Source: Aliivibrio sifiae
GTDB taxonomy: Bacteria > Pseudomonadota > Gammaproteobacteria > Enterobacterales > Vibrionaceae
Direction of reading: 5' to 3'
Length of the DNA stretch: 64,000 nt
Assembly (NCBI RefSeq): GCF_002954705.1
Contig: NZ_MSCO01000001.1
Coordinates: forward strand, 1,446,066-1,510,065
Shown here: piece after piece, positions 13,254 through 20,983 of the stretch
Layout: each line of letters starts with the position of its first letter
How positions within the stretch are numbered: position 1 is the stretch's first letter
Notes under the pieces: generated by a model
The model's database searches: none
What the model was told of the DNA's origin: nothing
The model's input: the letters and a program-made list of their open reading frames with translations, nothing else
Program-made: the position numbers and the translations under genes

Positions 13254-16109
13254 TTACGCTTTCGTGATTTTACATAGTGTCACTTTGGTTTCCTGCATTT
13301 GTGTTACAGGATCATAACCATAAGTGGTTGCTGTGTTTGCTGCTTCGCCAATAACGTATGGAACCGTACCTTCTGGGTACTTGTTCGTTAAGTCTTCACC
13401 TTGGAATTTACCGCCAAAGTGGAATGGTACGAACGCTAAGCCCGGTTTAACACGACGTGTTACCATTGCTTTAACGTGAATTCGACCTTTCTCTGCACCT
13501 TCAACCCAAACCATGTCACCGTCTTTAAAGCCGATGTCGTTTGCGTCTTTCGGGTTAACTTCGACAAACATTTCTTGTTGAAGCTCAGCAAGCCATGGGT
13601 TTGAACGCGTTTCTTCACCGCCACCTTCGTACTCAACCAGACGACCAGATGTCAGAATAATTGGGTATTCTTTTGACTTGTCTTGATCTTGAATTGTTTT
13701 GTACAACGTTGGAATACGGAAGTTAGCCGCGCGGTCATCCCATGTTGGGTAATCAGCAACTAAATCACGACGTGGTGTGTATAACGGCTCACGGTGCTGT
13801 GGAACACGGTCAGGGAACGTCCATACAATCGCACGTGCTTTTGCATTACCAAATGGCATACAACCGTGTTTAATTGCAACACGTTGAATACCACCAGATA
13901 AATCGGTTTTCCAGTTTTTGCCTTCTGCTGCTACTTTTTCAGCCGCAGTCAGATCGTCCCACCAACCAAGTTGCTTAAGCAGTTTGTCGGTGAATTCTGG
14001 GTGACCATCTTCAATTTCACACCCTACTGGGTAGCTGTCTTCAGCAAGTAGGCTTTCACCTTCAAATTCCACACCAAAGCGGGTACGGAAGTTACCGCCA
14101 CCTTGCGCTACAGGTTTAGACGTATCATAAAGAATGTGCGTACCTGGGTGCTTCATTTCTGGTGTACCCCAACAAGGCCAAGGAAGACCGTAGGTTTCAC
14201 CGTTTACAGGTCCACCTTCTGCTTCTAGCGTTGTTTTGTGGAACGTATGCCAGTTCATTGTGTGCGCTTTAATACGCTCTGGGCTTTGGCCTGTGTAACC
14301 AATTGTCCACATACCTTTGTTGAATTCACGGGTAATGTCTTCAATTACAGGTTGGTTATTCTGATCAATTTTGATGTTTTTGAACAGTTGATCTGAGTAA
14401 CCTAACTTTTTAGTCAGTAGGTACATGATCTCGTGGTCAGGTTTTGATTCAAACAACGGCTGAATCACTTGCTCACGCCATTGGAATGAACGGTTTGATG
14501 CGGTTACAGAACCGTGCGTTTCAAACTGCGTTGTTGCAGGAAGAAGGTATACGCCATCGGTACGATCGTTCATTACTGCTGCAACGGTTGGGTATGGATC
14601 GACGATAACCATCATATCCAGCTTGCTCATTGCTTTTCTGATCTCAGTACCACGTGTTTGTGAGTTTACTGCGTGACCCCAGTAGAACATTGCACGGATA
14701 TTGTCGTTTTGTTCGATGTTTGCTTTATCTTCTAAAACACCATCAACCCAACGAGATACAGGAATACCAAAGTTATTCATTGGCGTTTTGCCGTTGTATT
14801 TACCTTGGTCGAATCGGTTTTTAACCCACTCGTAATCTAGATCCCATACTTTAGTCCAGTGTTTCCATGCGCCTTCACCAACACCGTAGTAGCCTGGAAG
14901 CGTATCAGAAAGAACACCTAAATCCGTTGCGCCTTGTACGTTATCGTGACCACGGAAGATGTTTGCGCCACCGCCTGATTTCCCCATGTTACCAAGAGCA
15001 AGTTCTAGGATACAGTATGCACGTGTGTTGTTGTTACCCGTAGTATGTTGAGTACCACCCATACACCAAACAACACAGCCTGGACGGTTTTCAGAAAGCA
15101 GTTTTGCTGTCTCAAACACTTCTGCTTCTGTAACGCCAGTTACACGCTCTACTTCTGCAGGGTTCCATTTTGCTACTTCTGTGCGGATCTCATCCATACC
15201 AAACACGCGTTGGTTAATGAATTCTTGATCTTCCCATTTGTTTGCAAATACATGCCACAGTACGCCCCAAATAAAGGCAACATCTGAACCCGGACGCAAT
15301 GAAACATAGTGATCCGCTTTTGCTGCTGTACGTGTACGACGTGGGTCGGCAACAACGATCTTACAACCATTCTTCTCTTTTGCGATCAGAATATGTTGCA
15401 TTGCCACTGGGTGAGCTTCTGCTGGGTTTGAACCAATGAACAGCATAGATTTACAGTTATGCATGTCATTAAATGAGTTGGTCATCGCACCGTAACCCCA
15501 AGTGTTTGCTACACCGGCTACTGTGGTTGAGTGACAAATACGCGCTTGGTGATCGACGTTGTTTGTACCCCATAGTGACGCCATTTTACGGTACAAATAC
15601 GCTTGTTCATTATTGTGCTTCGCAGAGCCTAACCAGTACACTGAGTCTGGACCTGATTCTTTGCGGATCTCAAGTGTTTTGTTACCGATCTCTTCAATCG
15701 CTTGATCCCAAGACAGTTTTACCCATTTGCCATTTTCTAGCTTCATTGGGTATTTTAGACGACGTTCGCCATGACCATGCTCACGCAGTGCTGCGCCTTT
15801 TGCACAGTGACCGCCGGCGTTAAATGGGTGATCGAATGCTGGCTCTTGTCCAGTCCATACGCCATTTTGTACTTCAGCGTAGATACCACAACCTACAGAA
15901 CAGTGAGAACAAATGGTACGTTTCACTTCTGTTGGTGCATCAACTGGCACTTCTTTCGCTTGTGCTTTTTTCATCATGCTTGGAACAAACATACTTGCAC
16001 TTGCAACTGCACCCGCAGCAATACTTGAAGTACGCATGAACATACGACGTGTAATGCCCAGCTGGTTCTCTTGCTTTTGTACCGAATCGGAACGTTTAGT
16101 CAATTTCAT
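13254..16109 (-). CDS. fdhA: Formate dehydrogenase catalytic subunit, Cys form
   Basis: The 951-aa product has a Tat signal (RRMFMRTSSIAAGAVAS, Arg 21-22), a 4Fe-4S site (C67, C70, C74, C102) and a bis-MGD molybdopterin oxidoreductase body. The metal ligand is Cys 192 in ARICHSTTV, where E. coli FdnG has selenocysteine; the following Arg/His region (HSTT, GAMTNSFND) is conserved. It oxidises formate to CO2 in the periplasm. The neighbouring regulation with tungstate uptake suggests W may be used, but sequence alone does not separate W from Mo. Length is typical for the Vibrio/Shewanella-type enzyme. Confidence 0.95.
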   Translation of the reverse strand: MKLTKRSDSVQKQENQLGITRRMFMRTSSIAAGAVASASMFVPSMMKKAQAKEVPVDAPTEVKRTICSHCSVGCGIYAEVQNGVWTGQEPAFDHPFNAGGHCAKGAALREHGHGERRLKYPMKLENGKWVKLSWDQAIEEIGNKTLEIRKESGPDSVYWLGSAKHNNEQAYLYRKMASLWGTNNVDHQARICHSTTVAGVANTWGYGAMTNSFNDMHNCKSMLFIGSNPAEAHPVAMQHILIAKEKNGCKIVVADPRRTRTAAKADHYVSLRPGSDVAFIWGVLWHVFANKWEDQEFINQRVFGMDEIRTEVAKWNPAEVERVTGVTEAEVFETAKLLSENRPGCVVWCMGGTQHTTGNNNTRAYCILELALGNMGKSGGGANIFRGHDNVQGATDLGVLSDTLPGYYGVGEGAWKHWTKVWDLDYEWVKNRFDQGKYNGKTPMNNFGIPVSRWVDGVLEDKANIEQNDNIRAMFYWGHAVNSQTRGTEIRKAMSKLDMMVIVDPYPTVAAVMNDRTDGVYLLPATTQFETHGSVTASNRSFQWREQVIQPLFESKPDHEIMYLLTKKLGYSDQLFKNIKIDQNNQPVIEDITREFNKGMWTIGYTGQSPERIKAHTMNWHTFHKTTLEAEGGPVNGETYGLPWPCWGTPEMKHPGTHILYDTSKPVAQGGGNFRTRFGVEFEGESLLAEDSYPVGCEIEDGHPEFTDKLLKQLGWWDDLTAAEKVAAEGKNWKTDLSGGIQRVAIKHGCMPFGNAKARAIVWTFPDRVPQHREPLYTPRRDLVADYPTWDDRAANFRIPTLYKTIQDQDKSKEYPIILTSGRLVEYEGGGEETRSNPWLAELQQEMFVEVNPKDANDIGFKDGDMVWVEGAEKGRIHVKAMVTRRVKPGLAFVPFHFGGKFQGEDLTNKYPEGTVPYVIGEAANTATTYGYDPVTQMQETKVTLCKITKA

Positions 16110-16121
16110 TATAAAGCTCCG

Positions 16122-16319
16122 TTATAGGCTATCGTAATAATCACGAATATGTTGAGTTTCACGATATCCATCGCCTTTCTTCTCAACGTCTTTTTTATCC
16201 GTTATTGTGTTTGCACTTGCTGTCCCTGAAACCGCAGCGGCTACTGTTCCTACGGCTGCAGCAGTTGCAAGGCCCTTCAGTACATTTCGGCGGTTTAGGT
16301 CCGTTTTGTTATTGCTCAT
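16122..16319 (-). CDS. Formate dehydrogenase region Tat-target peptide
   Basis: The 65-aa product begins MSNNKTDLNRRNVLKGLATAAAVG, a clear twin-arginine signal, and after AxA cleavage leaves only about 30 charged residues (ITDKKDVEKKGDGYRETQHIRDYYDSL). Short Tat proteins of this kind are found just before fdhA in many proteobacteria; the role is unknown. It is 12 bases upstream of fdhA in the same operon. Confidence 0.88.
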   Translation of the reverse strand: MSNNKTDLNRRNVLKGLATAAAVGTVAAAVSGTASANTITDKKDVEKKGDGYRETQHIRDYYDSL

Positions 16320-16395
16320 TCAATGCTCCTTTGCTTCCAATTAACTTGGAATGGGCGTCTGTTTTTATGGTTTTAATTCTGTTTTTAGTAACCGC

Positions 16396-16998
16396 TTAAA
16401 TCGCCGTTACTTCAATCTCATTTGGATTTTTTGCAAAACGTGTTTGTTCAACGGTAAAGAACGCCTCAACTAGACACGCCACTGACTTATAGAAATCTGC
16501 ATTTTCAGCGTTATTAATTTGCTCGCATAGAGAGACATACCAAGGTTGAATATGACGATTAAAGAAGCGTTGTTGCAGAACTTCTGCATCACCCGCTTCA
16601 ATAAGCATAGCCATTACCTCACATAATGCTGAGATATGATCTTCTGGCTCTTTTACGTCATCTGCGCGCTCAAAACCTAATTGCATTAAGTCTTGGCGAA
16701 GTGCGACTAATGGTTTTTCCATTAATGCGCCCGCAACATGCCATGAGCCAAACGGCATCACTTCACCACGGCCAACGCCAATGAATAAGTTTTGGTATTC
16801 GTCTGTTAGTGCTTCTTGATTCGATTCTTGAGCGGCTTTTGATACTGCTGCCCACGCTTGGCTCATCTCATGGTTTTCATTGCTTTCCACTTCAAGCGTA
16901 CTTAACCAATCAATCACCATTTGATCAGGTGCAATACGAAATAAATGCGCTAATAAACCATAGATTTCTTGTCTTACTTGTTGTTCATTCATGGTCAT
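16396..16998 (-). CDS. TorD-family chaperone for FdhA maturation
   Basis: The start is at 16998, where TAATG overlaps the upstream stop by one base and AAAGGTG precedes it; the frame further up lies within the upstream gene. The product (200 aa) is all-helical and has YQNLFIGVGRGEVMPFGSWH (about 70-89), the signature of TorD/DmsD chaperones, followed by MEKPL and EPEDHISALCEVMAML. Such proteins bind the Tat signal of a molybdoenzyme and help insert the cofactor; here the client would be FdhA. Confidence 0.9.
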   Translation of the reverse strand: MTMNEQQVRQEIYGLLAHLFRIAPDQMVIDWLSTLEVESNENHEMSQAWAAVSKAAQESNQEALTDEYQNLFIGVGRGEVMPFGSWHVAGALMEKPLVALRQDLMQLGFERADDVKEPEDHISALCEVMAMLIEAGDAEVLQQRFFNRHIQPWYVSLCEQINNAENADFYKSVACLVEAFFTVEQTRFAKNPNEIEVTAI

Positions 16999-18674
16999 TA
17001 CACCTTTAATTGTTTTTCTGGATTTGCTGATAAATCGACGAAGATATCTTTCACTCGACAATCTTCACACATGTATAAACGGTTAATTGAGGCTTCATCA
17101 CTAAAATGAGGGTTACCTTGTAACTTTGTTCTTAGCATTTCAATCATTGATGCAGGAGCAAACGGTTTGCCACACGTTAAACAACATGCTGCATCTTCTT
17201 TATGCATTATTTGTGTTTCTTGACGCTGTGCTTGGCTCCAGTTCATTTGCACTTTCATGCTCAATACTTTTTCTGGACACGCATTCACACACAAGCCACA
17301 TTGAACACAATCTTGCTCAATGAACTTTAAGGTTGGAGAATCAGGATCACTGTGTAATGCACGCGTTGGACATACTGCGACACAACCCATGCACAACGTA
17401 CAATCTTTCGTTTCACAGCTCACACTGCCATAAGGCGCATGAGAAGGCAGAGACTGAATTTCTGTAATTTCGATATTATTTGAAGCCGCATCAGCAGCTA
17501 AGTGATCTAACGCCCCCATTAAGCGAGCACGTTTATTACCTTCTAAAGGTTGTTCAATTACCGCTAATGGTGTATCGATAAGCGTCATTTCGTGTAACGC
17601 TTCCATGTAAAGCACTTGGATGCGTTGAGGATCTAACTCTAGTTGAGATAAGAAAGTCTGTGCAATTTCTACTTCTTGCGTTAATACACGTTGAATGGTT
17701 TCTGGCATTCTGCGGCTGGCAATAAACAGAACTTGTGCAGCCCCATTAACTAACGCAGAGAACCATGTATCAATACCGACAGAAAGAAGCTCATCAAGAA
17801 CCACAGGGATAACATGATCTGGCATGGTTTTAAGAGCCATGACATTGAAGTTTTCATGACGATCACTACAGAAAGCGATAATTGGTGTTTCACCACCCTC
17901 TTTCTTATAGTTCGCTAATAAACGAGACGCAAAGTTTTGTGTTTTCTCAGCTTCTGGTAACGCGTAGCTGATCGCTTCGGTTGGACACGCAGTGGCACAC
18001 GTACCAACACCTTGACAAAGGTATGGGTTAATTTGAATATGATGACCGCTTTCGGCAGTACCTTCACTGGTTAATGCGCCAGCAGGACATGCATCAACAC
18101 AACGCTCACACCCTTTCACGCCACGAGAACTGTGCGCACATAAATCTGGGTTTAAACGGAAATATTTTGGTTTATCAAACGTTCCAACTAAACCTGGTAA
18201 CTCGTCTAATACTTGAGCTAGCGTTGGATAACCACGACCGACTGGATAGTAACCCGGTACTGGCACTTGCTCTGACATTACGCTGTCTAGTTTCATGTCT
18301 AACACAAGATCAAATGCAGTTGCACCAATGGTTGCTTTTGCTAGATTAACGCGTTCACCATTTAGCGTACACTCAACATCAAATGCACCTAAAAAGCCTT
18401 TTACTGATAATTCTTTGGCAAAGTAAACTGTACGCTCTGATTCATGTGCTTGATTTTCTGATTCAGTAGAGACAAGCGTGATGCTGTTTAAATCAGTAAA
18501 CTGCTCAGCAACATCAACAATGATGCGAGTAGGTCCGATAATAACAAGGTTGCCACGGCTTTCGTAACTTACTGTTGGTGGGATCAAGTTGTTCAGCTCT
18601 ACCGTTTGCGAAATAGCAAACTGACGTGCTTTGGCATTTGTTGTTTCAGATTGTGCTAAAAATTGAGATAACAT
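16998..18674 (-). CDS. Multi 4Fe-4S ferredoxin-like protein, fdh operon
   Basis: The start is the ATG at 18674 with AGGTGA seven bases before it; the longer frame adds only eight residues. The 558-aa product has two dicluster regions: CERCVDACPAGAL with CQGVGTCATACPTEA (about 195-235), and CTLCMGCVAVCPTRAL with CVQCGLCVNACPEKV (about 425-475), plus a C-terminal CLTCGKPFAP...CEDC pair that could bind zinc. The middle part looks like an NAD(P)-less Rossmann region (IAFCSDRHENF). It is the first gene of the sigma-54 driven fdh operon. It may move electrons to or from the formate dehydrogenase system; no precise reaction is known to me. Confidence 0.85.
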   Translation of the reverse strand: MLSQFLAQSETTNAKARQFAISQTVELNNLIPPTVSYESRGNLVIIGPTRIIVDVAEQFTDLNSITLVSTESENQAHESERTVYFAKELSVKGFLGAFDVECTLNGERVNLAKATIGATAFDLVLDMKLDSVMSEQVPVPGYYPVGRGYPTLAQVLDELPGLVGTFDKPKYFRLNPDLCAHSSRGVKGCERCVDACPAGALTSEGTAESGHHIQINPYLCQGVGTCATACPTEAISYALPEAEKTQNFASRLLANYKKEGGETPIIAFCSDRHENFNVMALKTMPDHVIPVVLDELLSVGIDTWFSALVNGAAQVLFIASRRMPETIQRVLTQEVEIAQTFLSQLELDPQRIQVLYMEALHEMTLIDTPLAVIEQPLEGNKRARLMGALDHLAADAASNNIEITEIQSLPSHAPYGSVSCETKDCTLCMGCVAVCPTRALHSDPDSPTLKFIEQDCVQCGLCVNACPEKVLSMKVQMNWSQAQRQETQIMHKEDAACCLTCGKPFAPASMIEMLRTKLQGNPHFSDEASINRLYMCEDCRVKDIFVDLSANPEKQLKV

Positions 18675-18738
18675 TGCTTCACCTATTCTTGACCCCATTT
18701 GGGCCTATTCAGCTCTATGACTGGTTTCTAGGTGTTAT

Positions 18739-18760
18739 ATCGCAATAACCGTACCAACTT
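18739..18760 (-). promoter_or_regulatory. Sigma-54 promoter of fdh operon
   Basis: Minus strand TTGGTACGGTTATTGC: GG (18754-18755) and GC (18742-18743) are exactly 10 bases apart, and most other consensus positions (TTGGCACG-N4-TTGC) match. Start of transcription would be near 18730, about 55 bases before the ATG at 18674. Confidence 0.8.
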
Positions 18761-18836
18761 AATGGATAATAAATAATTGTATTAATAGGAAGGAATGCTG
18801 TTTTTTTGCACTAATTTGGTCATTTCATTTAGCAGA

Positions 18837-18871
18837 GGGACATTTTGTCTCAAATTGGTTCAAAATGTCCC
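18837..18871. promoter_or_regulatory. Paired upstream activator sites, fdh
   Basis: GGGACATTTTGTCTC (18837-18851) and the reverse copy GGGACATTTTGAACC (18857-18871) have centres 20 bases apart, i.e. two helical turns. They lie about 90-110 bases upstream of the -24 element. The same motif is upstream of tupA (54756-54827). Confidence 0.75.
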
Positions 18872-18877
18872 TATTAT

Positions 18878-19444
18878 CTAGGTGGTCTTTTTTGTCTCAC
18901 TTTCTTGTTCTTTATCGCTTGCAAATTGTTGATATTTATTATCATTCGCGTTTAATGCATCACTGATTTCTACATCATCAACTTCCTGTTCAGCTAACAG
19001 TTCAGGATCTAACTCGCTTTCTTCTTCCTCTACGGGCTCCACCATCCAATCGCGCAATTTAGCCGCTGTTTCGCTATCTAGCTTTGGTGGTGTTGAGTAG
19101 TTAGGCTCATCTTCCATCGCAAATTCTGGATTTAGAAACATCTTACGCAATGCGGCCTTTTTTAAATTTTTATCGACTCCTGTTGCCATAAACTGACTGA
19201 CATTACTGGTGCCATTAATACTAATAAGGTCATCTTCTGTCGGTAAATCTATACGTTTTTCTGTAACCTTTTTTTCCTGTTCAAGCAGATCAACAGCCTC
19301 TTGCTCTGCCTGCGTATCTACTAACTTCTGAGTTGAAATCAGTTCATGTTCTTCAGGAATAACAACAGAGGCTTCATCACTAACTGATTCACCTTGCTGA
19401 ACTTTTCGCTTTCTTAATGACCATCTACTTAGGAAGTTGCTCAC
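18878..19444 (-). CDS. DUF3306 protein of the formate dehydrogenase locus
   Basis: The start is a GTG at 19444 (V-S-N-F-L-S-R-W); the family typically begins with SxFLxRWSxRK, seen here as SNFLSRWSLRKRKV. The product is 188 aa, very acidic and low-complexity, apart from the segment QFMATGVDKNLKKAALRKMFLNPEF (about 88-112) that characterises the family. It overlaps DUF3305 by 20 bases. Genes of this pair sit beside formate dehydrogenase genes in many bacteria; the function is not known to me, a maturation role being likely. Confidence 0.85.
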   Translation of the reverse strand: MSNFLSRWSLRKRKVQQGESVSDEASVVIPEEHELISTQKLVDTQAEQEAVDLLEQEKKVTEKRIDLPTEDDLISINGTSNVSQFMATGVDKNLKKAALRKMFLNPEFAMEDEPNYSTPPKLDSETAAKLRDWMVEPVEEEESELDPELLAEQEVDDVEISDALNANDNKYQQFASDKEQESETKKTT

Positions 19445-19886
19445 TTGCGCGCCCCGCACCTTTACGTTTCTTTCTACGAACTTCTATCAGTTCACCATGT
19501 TTACCAATAAAGGCTTCTAACCATGCTTGCATTGGCAATGGCATACCAATAGATAACACAACATAATCACCATCCATATATTGTCCAATCATACTTTGCG
19601 AAACCGTGATCATTACTGGCGTTAATACGTCGTTATCATTTTCAAAAGCAAAGAATAATTTAGGGTCTTGTGAACTCAGGTTAAAACGATAATCGGTCCT
19701 TTCGTCACGGAAAATCTCTAAATTACGCTCAAATAAAACGGCATTACTTTGAGCCGCGGCTTCTGCGCGTTCATAAAGGTGAATATCACCAATATGCCAA
19801 GAAGGAGCACTCCAACGACCGACTTTTTTAATCTCTTCAATTACTTCAAATTGCAGTGGCCAAACGCTTTCTGTCTTCTGTTCCAC
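19425..19886 (-). CDS. DUF3305 protein of the formate dehydrogenase locus
   Basis: The 153-aa product has the family features WPLQFEVIEEIKKVGRW, RAEAAAQSNAVLFERNLEIFRDERTDYRFNLSSQDPKLFF and a C-terminal basic tail (RRKKRKGAGR). It has no signal or membrane part, so is cytoplasmic. It is divergent from fdhD and overlaps the DUF3306 gene downstream, so the two are likely co-made. Confidence 0.85.
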   Translation of the reverse strand: MEQKTESVWPLQFEVIEEIKKVGRWSAPSWHIGDIHLYERAEAAAQSNAVLFERNLEIFRDERTDYRFNLSSQDPKLFFAFENDNDVLTPVMITVSQSMIGQYMDGDYVVLSIGMPLPMQAWLEAFIGKHGELIEVRRKKRKGAGRASEQLPK

Positions 19887-20038
19887 AAGTTACCCTTCTT
19901 TTTATGAGGTTTTTTATCGCTATTGATAATATAAAGCAATCCTTATACCAACAGCGTTTTATTTCTAATTTATCCTGTGGTATAAATTTTGCGTGTAATA
20001 AACCAATAACCTTAAATTTCACTAATTTGGAGCTTACT

Positions 20039-20878
20039 TTGAGCCAATCACCAAGAATAATAACTACTGGCGCTGTACCTAAACAAACTCTTACTGTAGA
20101 TGTTTATGATGAATACGGTGAGAAGCTGACAAAAGAAGTCGCCTGCGAACAACCATTAACGGTTATGCTGAATTGGCAAGAAGTCGTAACGTTAATGACT
20201 CTGGGTGCTCGCCCTGCTGAACTCGTTATTGGCTATTTAAAAAACCAACACTTTATTAGTGATGTGACGCTATTAGAATCCATCATGATTGATTGGGAAA
20301 CAAAAACAGCGGCGGTGAATACTAAAGAAACCACTGAGCACGTTAAAGAGAATTTAAAGAAGAAGACGGTTACCTCTGGCTGCGGTCAAGGCACCATGTA
20401 TGGCAACGTAATGAAGCAACTTGAGAATTATCAAGTACCTCAAGTAACGATTAATCAATCGGACCTATATGCCTCTTTAGAAGCACTGACCTATCACAAT
20501 GACACTTATAAAGCCGCTGGTGCCGTTCATGGTTGTGCGATTTGCGAAAATAACCAAGTACTTTCATTTGTGGAAGATGTAGGCCGCCATAACGCAGTTG
20601 ATACTCTTGCAGGTGAGTTATGGTTAAACCGTGGTACTGGCGACAATAAGCTGTTTTACACCACAGGTCGTTTAACCTCTGAAATGGTGATTAAAGTCGC
20701 TCAAATGGGCATTCCCGTTCTACTTTCTCGCTCAGGCGTAACACAAATGGGTTTAGATTTAGCTCAGAAATTTGGTATTACCATTATTGCTCGTGCTAAA
20801 GGTAAGCGCTTCCAAGTGTTTGCTGGGCATGAAAAAATCAATTTTGATGTGAAAGGCGAAGCTGCGCTTGGGGATTAG
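20039..20878 (+). CDS. fdhD: FdhD sulfurtransferase, TTG start
   Basis: I set the start at the TTG at 20039: GGAG (20029-20032) is six bases before it, and the product (279 aa) then matches the usual FdhD length of about 277. The ATG at 19856 lies inside the divergent DUF3305 gene and would add 61 unlike residues. FdhD passes sulfur from IscS to the Mo/W cofactor of formate dehydrogenase. The loop TVTSGCGQGTMYG keeps the first active-site Cys but has Gly where E. coli FdhD has the second Cys of its CxxC. GRLTSEMVIKVAQMGIPVLLSRSG is the conserved C-terminal part. Confidence 0.92.
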   Translation: MSQSPRIITTGAVPKQTLTVDVYDEYGEKLTKEVACEQPLTVMLNWQEVVTLMTLGARPAELVIGYLKNQHFISDVTLLESIMIDWETKTAAVNTKETTEHVKENLKKKTVTSGCGQGTMYGNVMKQLENYQVPQVTINQSDLYASLEALTYHNDTYKAAGAVHGCAICENNQVLSFVEDVGRHNAVDTLAGELWLNRGTGDNKLFYTTGRLTSEMVIKVAQMGIPVLLSRSGVTQMGLDLAQKFGITIIARAKGKRFQVFAGHEKINFDVKGEAALGD

Positions 20879-20884
20879 TCTCAA

Positions 20885-20980
20885 GGGACGAGTATTTAGG
20901 GGCTAGGTTCTAGGAAAAGCAGGAACGAGTATTTGTTTTCTTTTACTCGTCCCTAACCCCTAAAAACTAGCCCCTGCTTC
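20885..20980. repeat. Complex inverted repeat between convergent genes
   Basis: GGGACGAGTA (20885-20894) pairs with TACTCGTCCC (20944-20953); GGGGCTAG (20899-20906) pairs with CTAGCCCC (20967-20974); AGCAGG pairs with CCTGCT. GGACGAGTATTT is also directly repeated as GGAACGAGTATTT. It lies exactly between fdhD and the convergent HD-GYP gene and may act as a two-way terminator or be a member of a dispersed repeat family. Confidence 0.7.
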
Positions 20981-20983
20981 TAC

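Noticed and set aside
13254-16109. Many plus-strand open frames antisense to fdhA and fdhB
   Set aside because: They lie inside strongly conserved genes and give Cys/His-rich nonsense translations.
19900-19945. FNR-type site before fdhD
   Set aside because: TTATC-N6-GATAA is present, but the TTGAT-N4-ATCAA pattern is not matched, so it was not listed.
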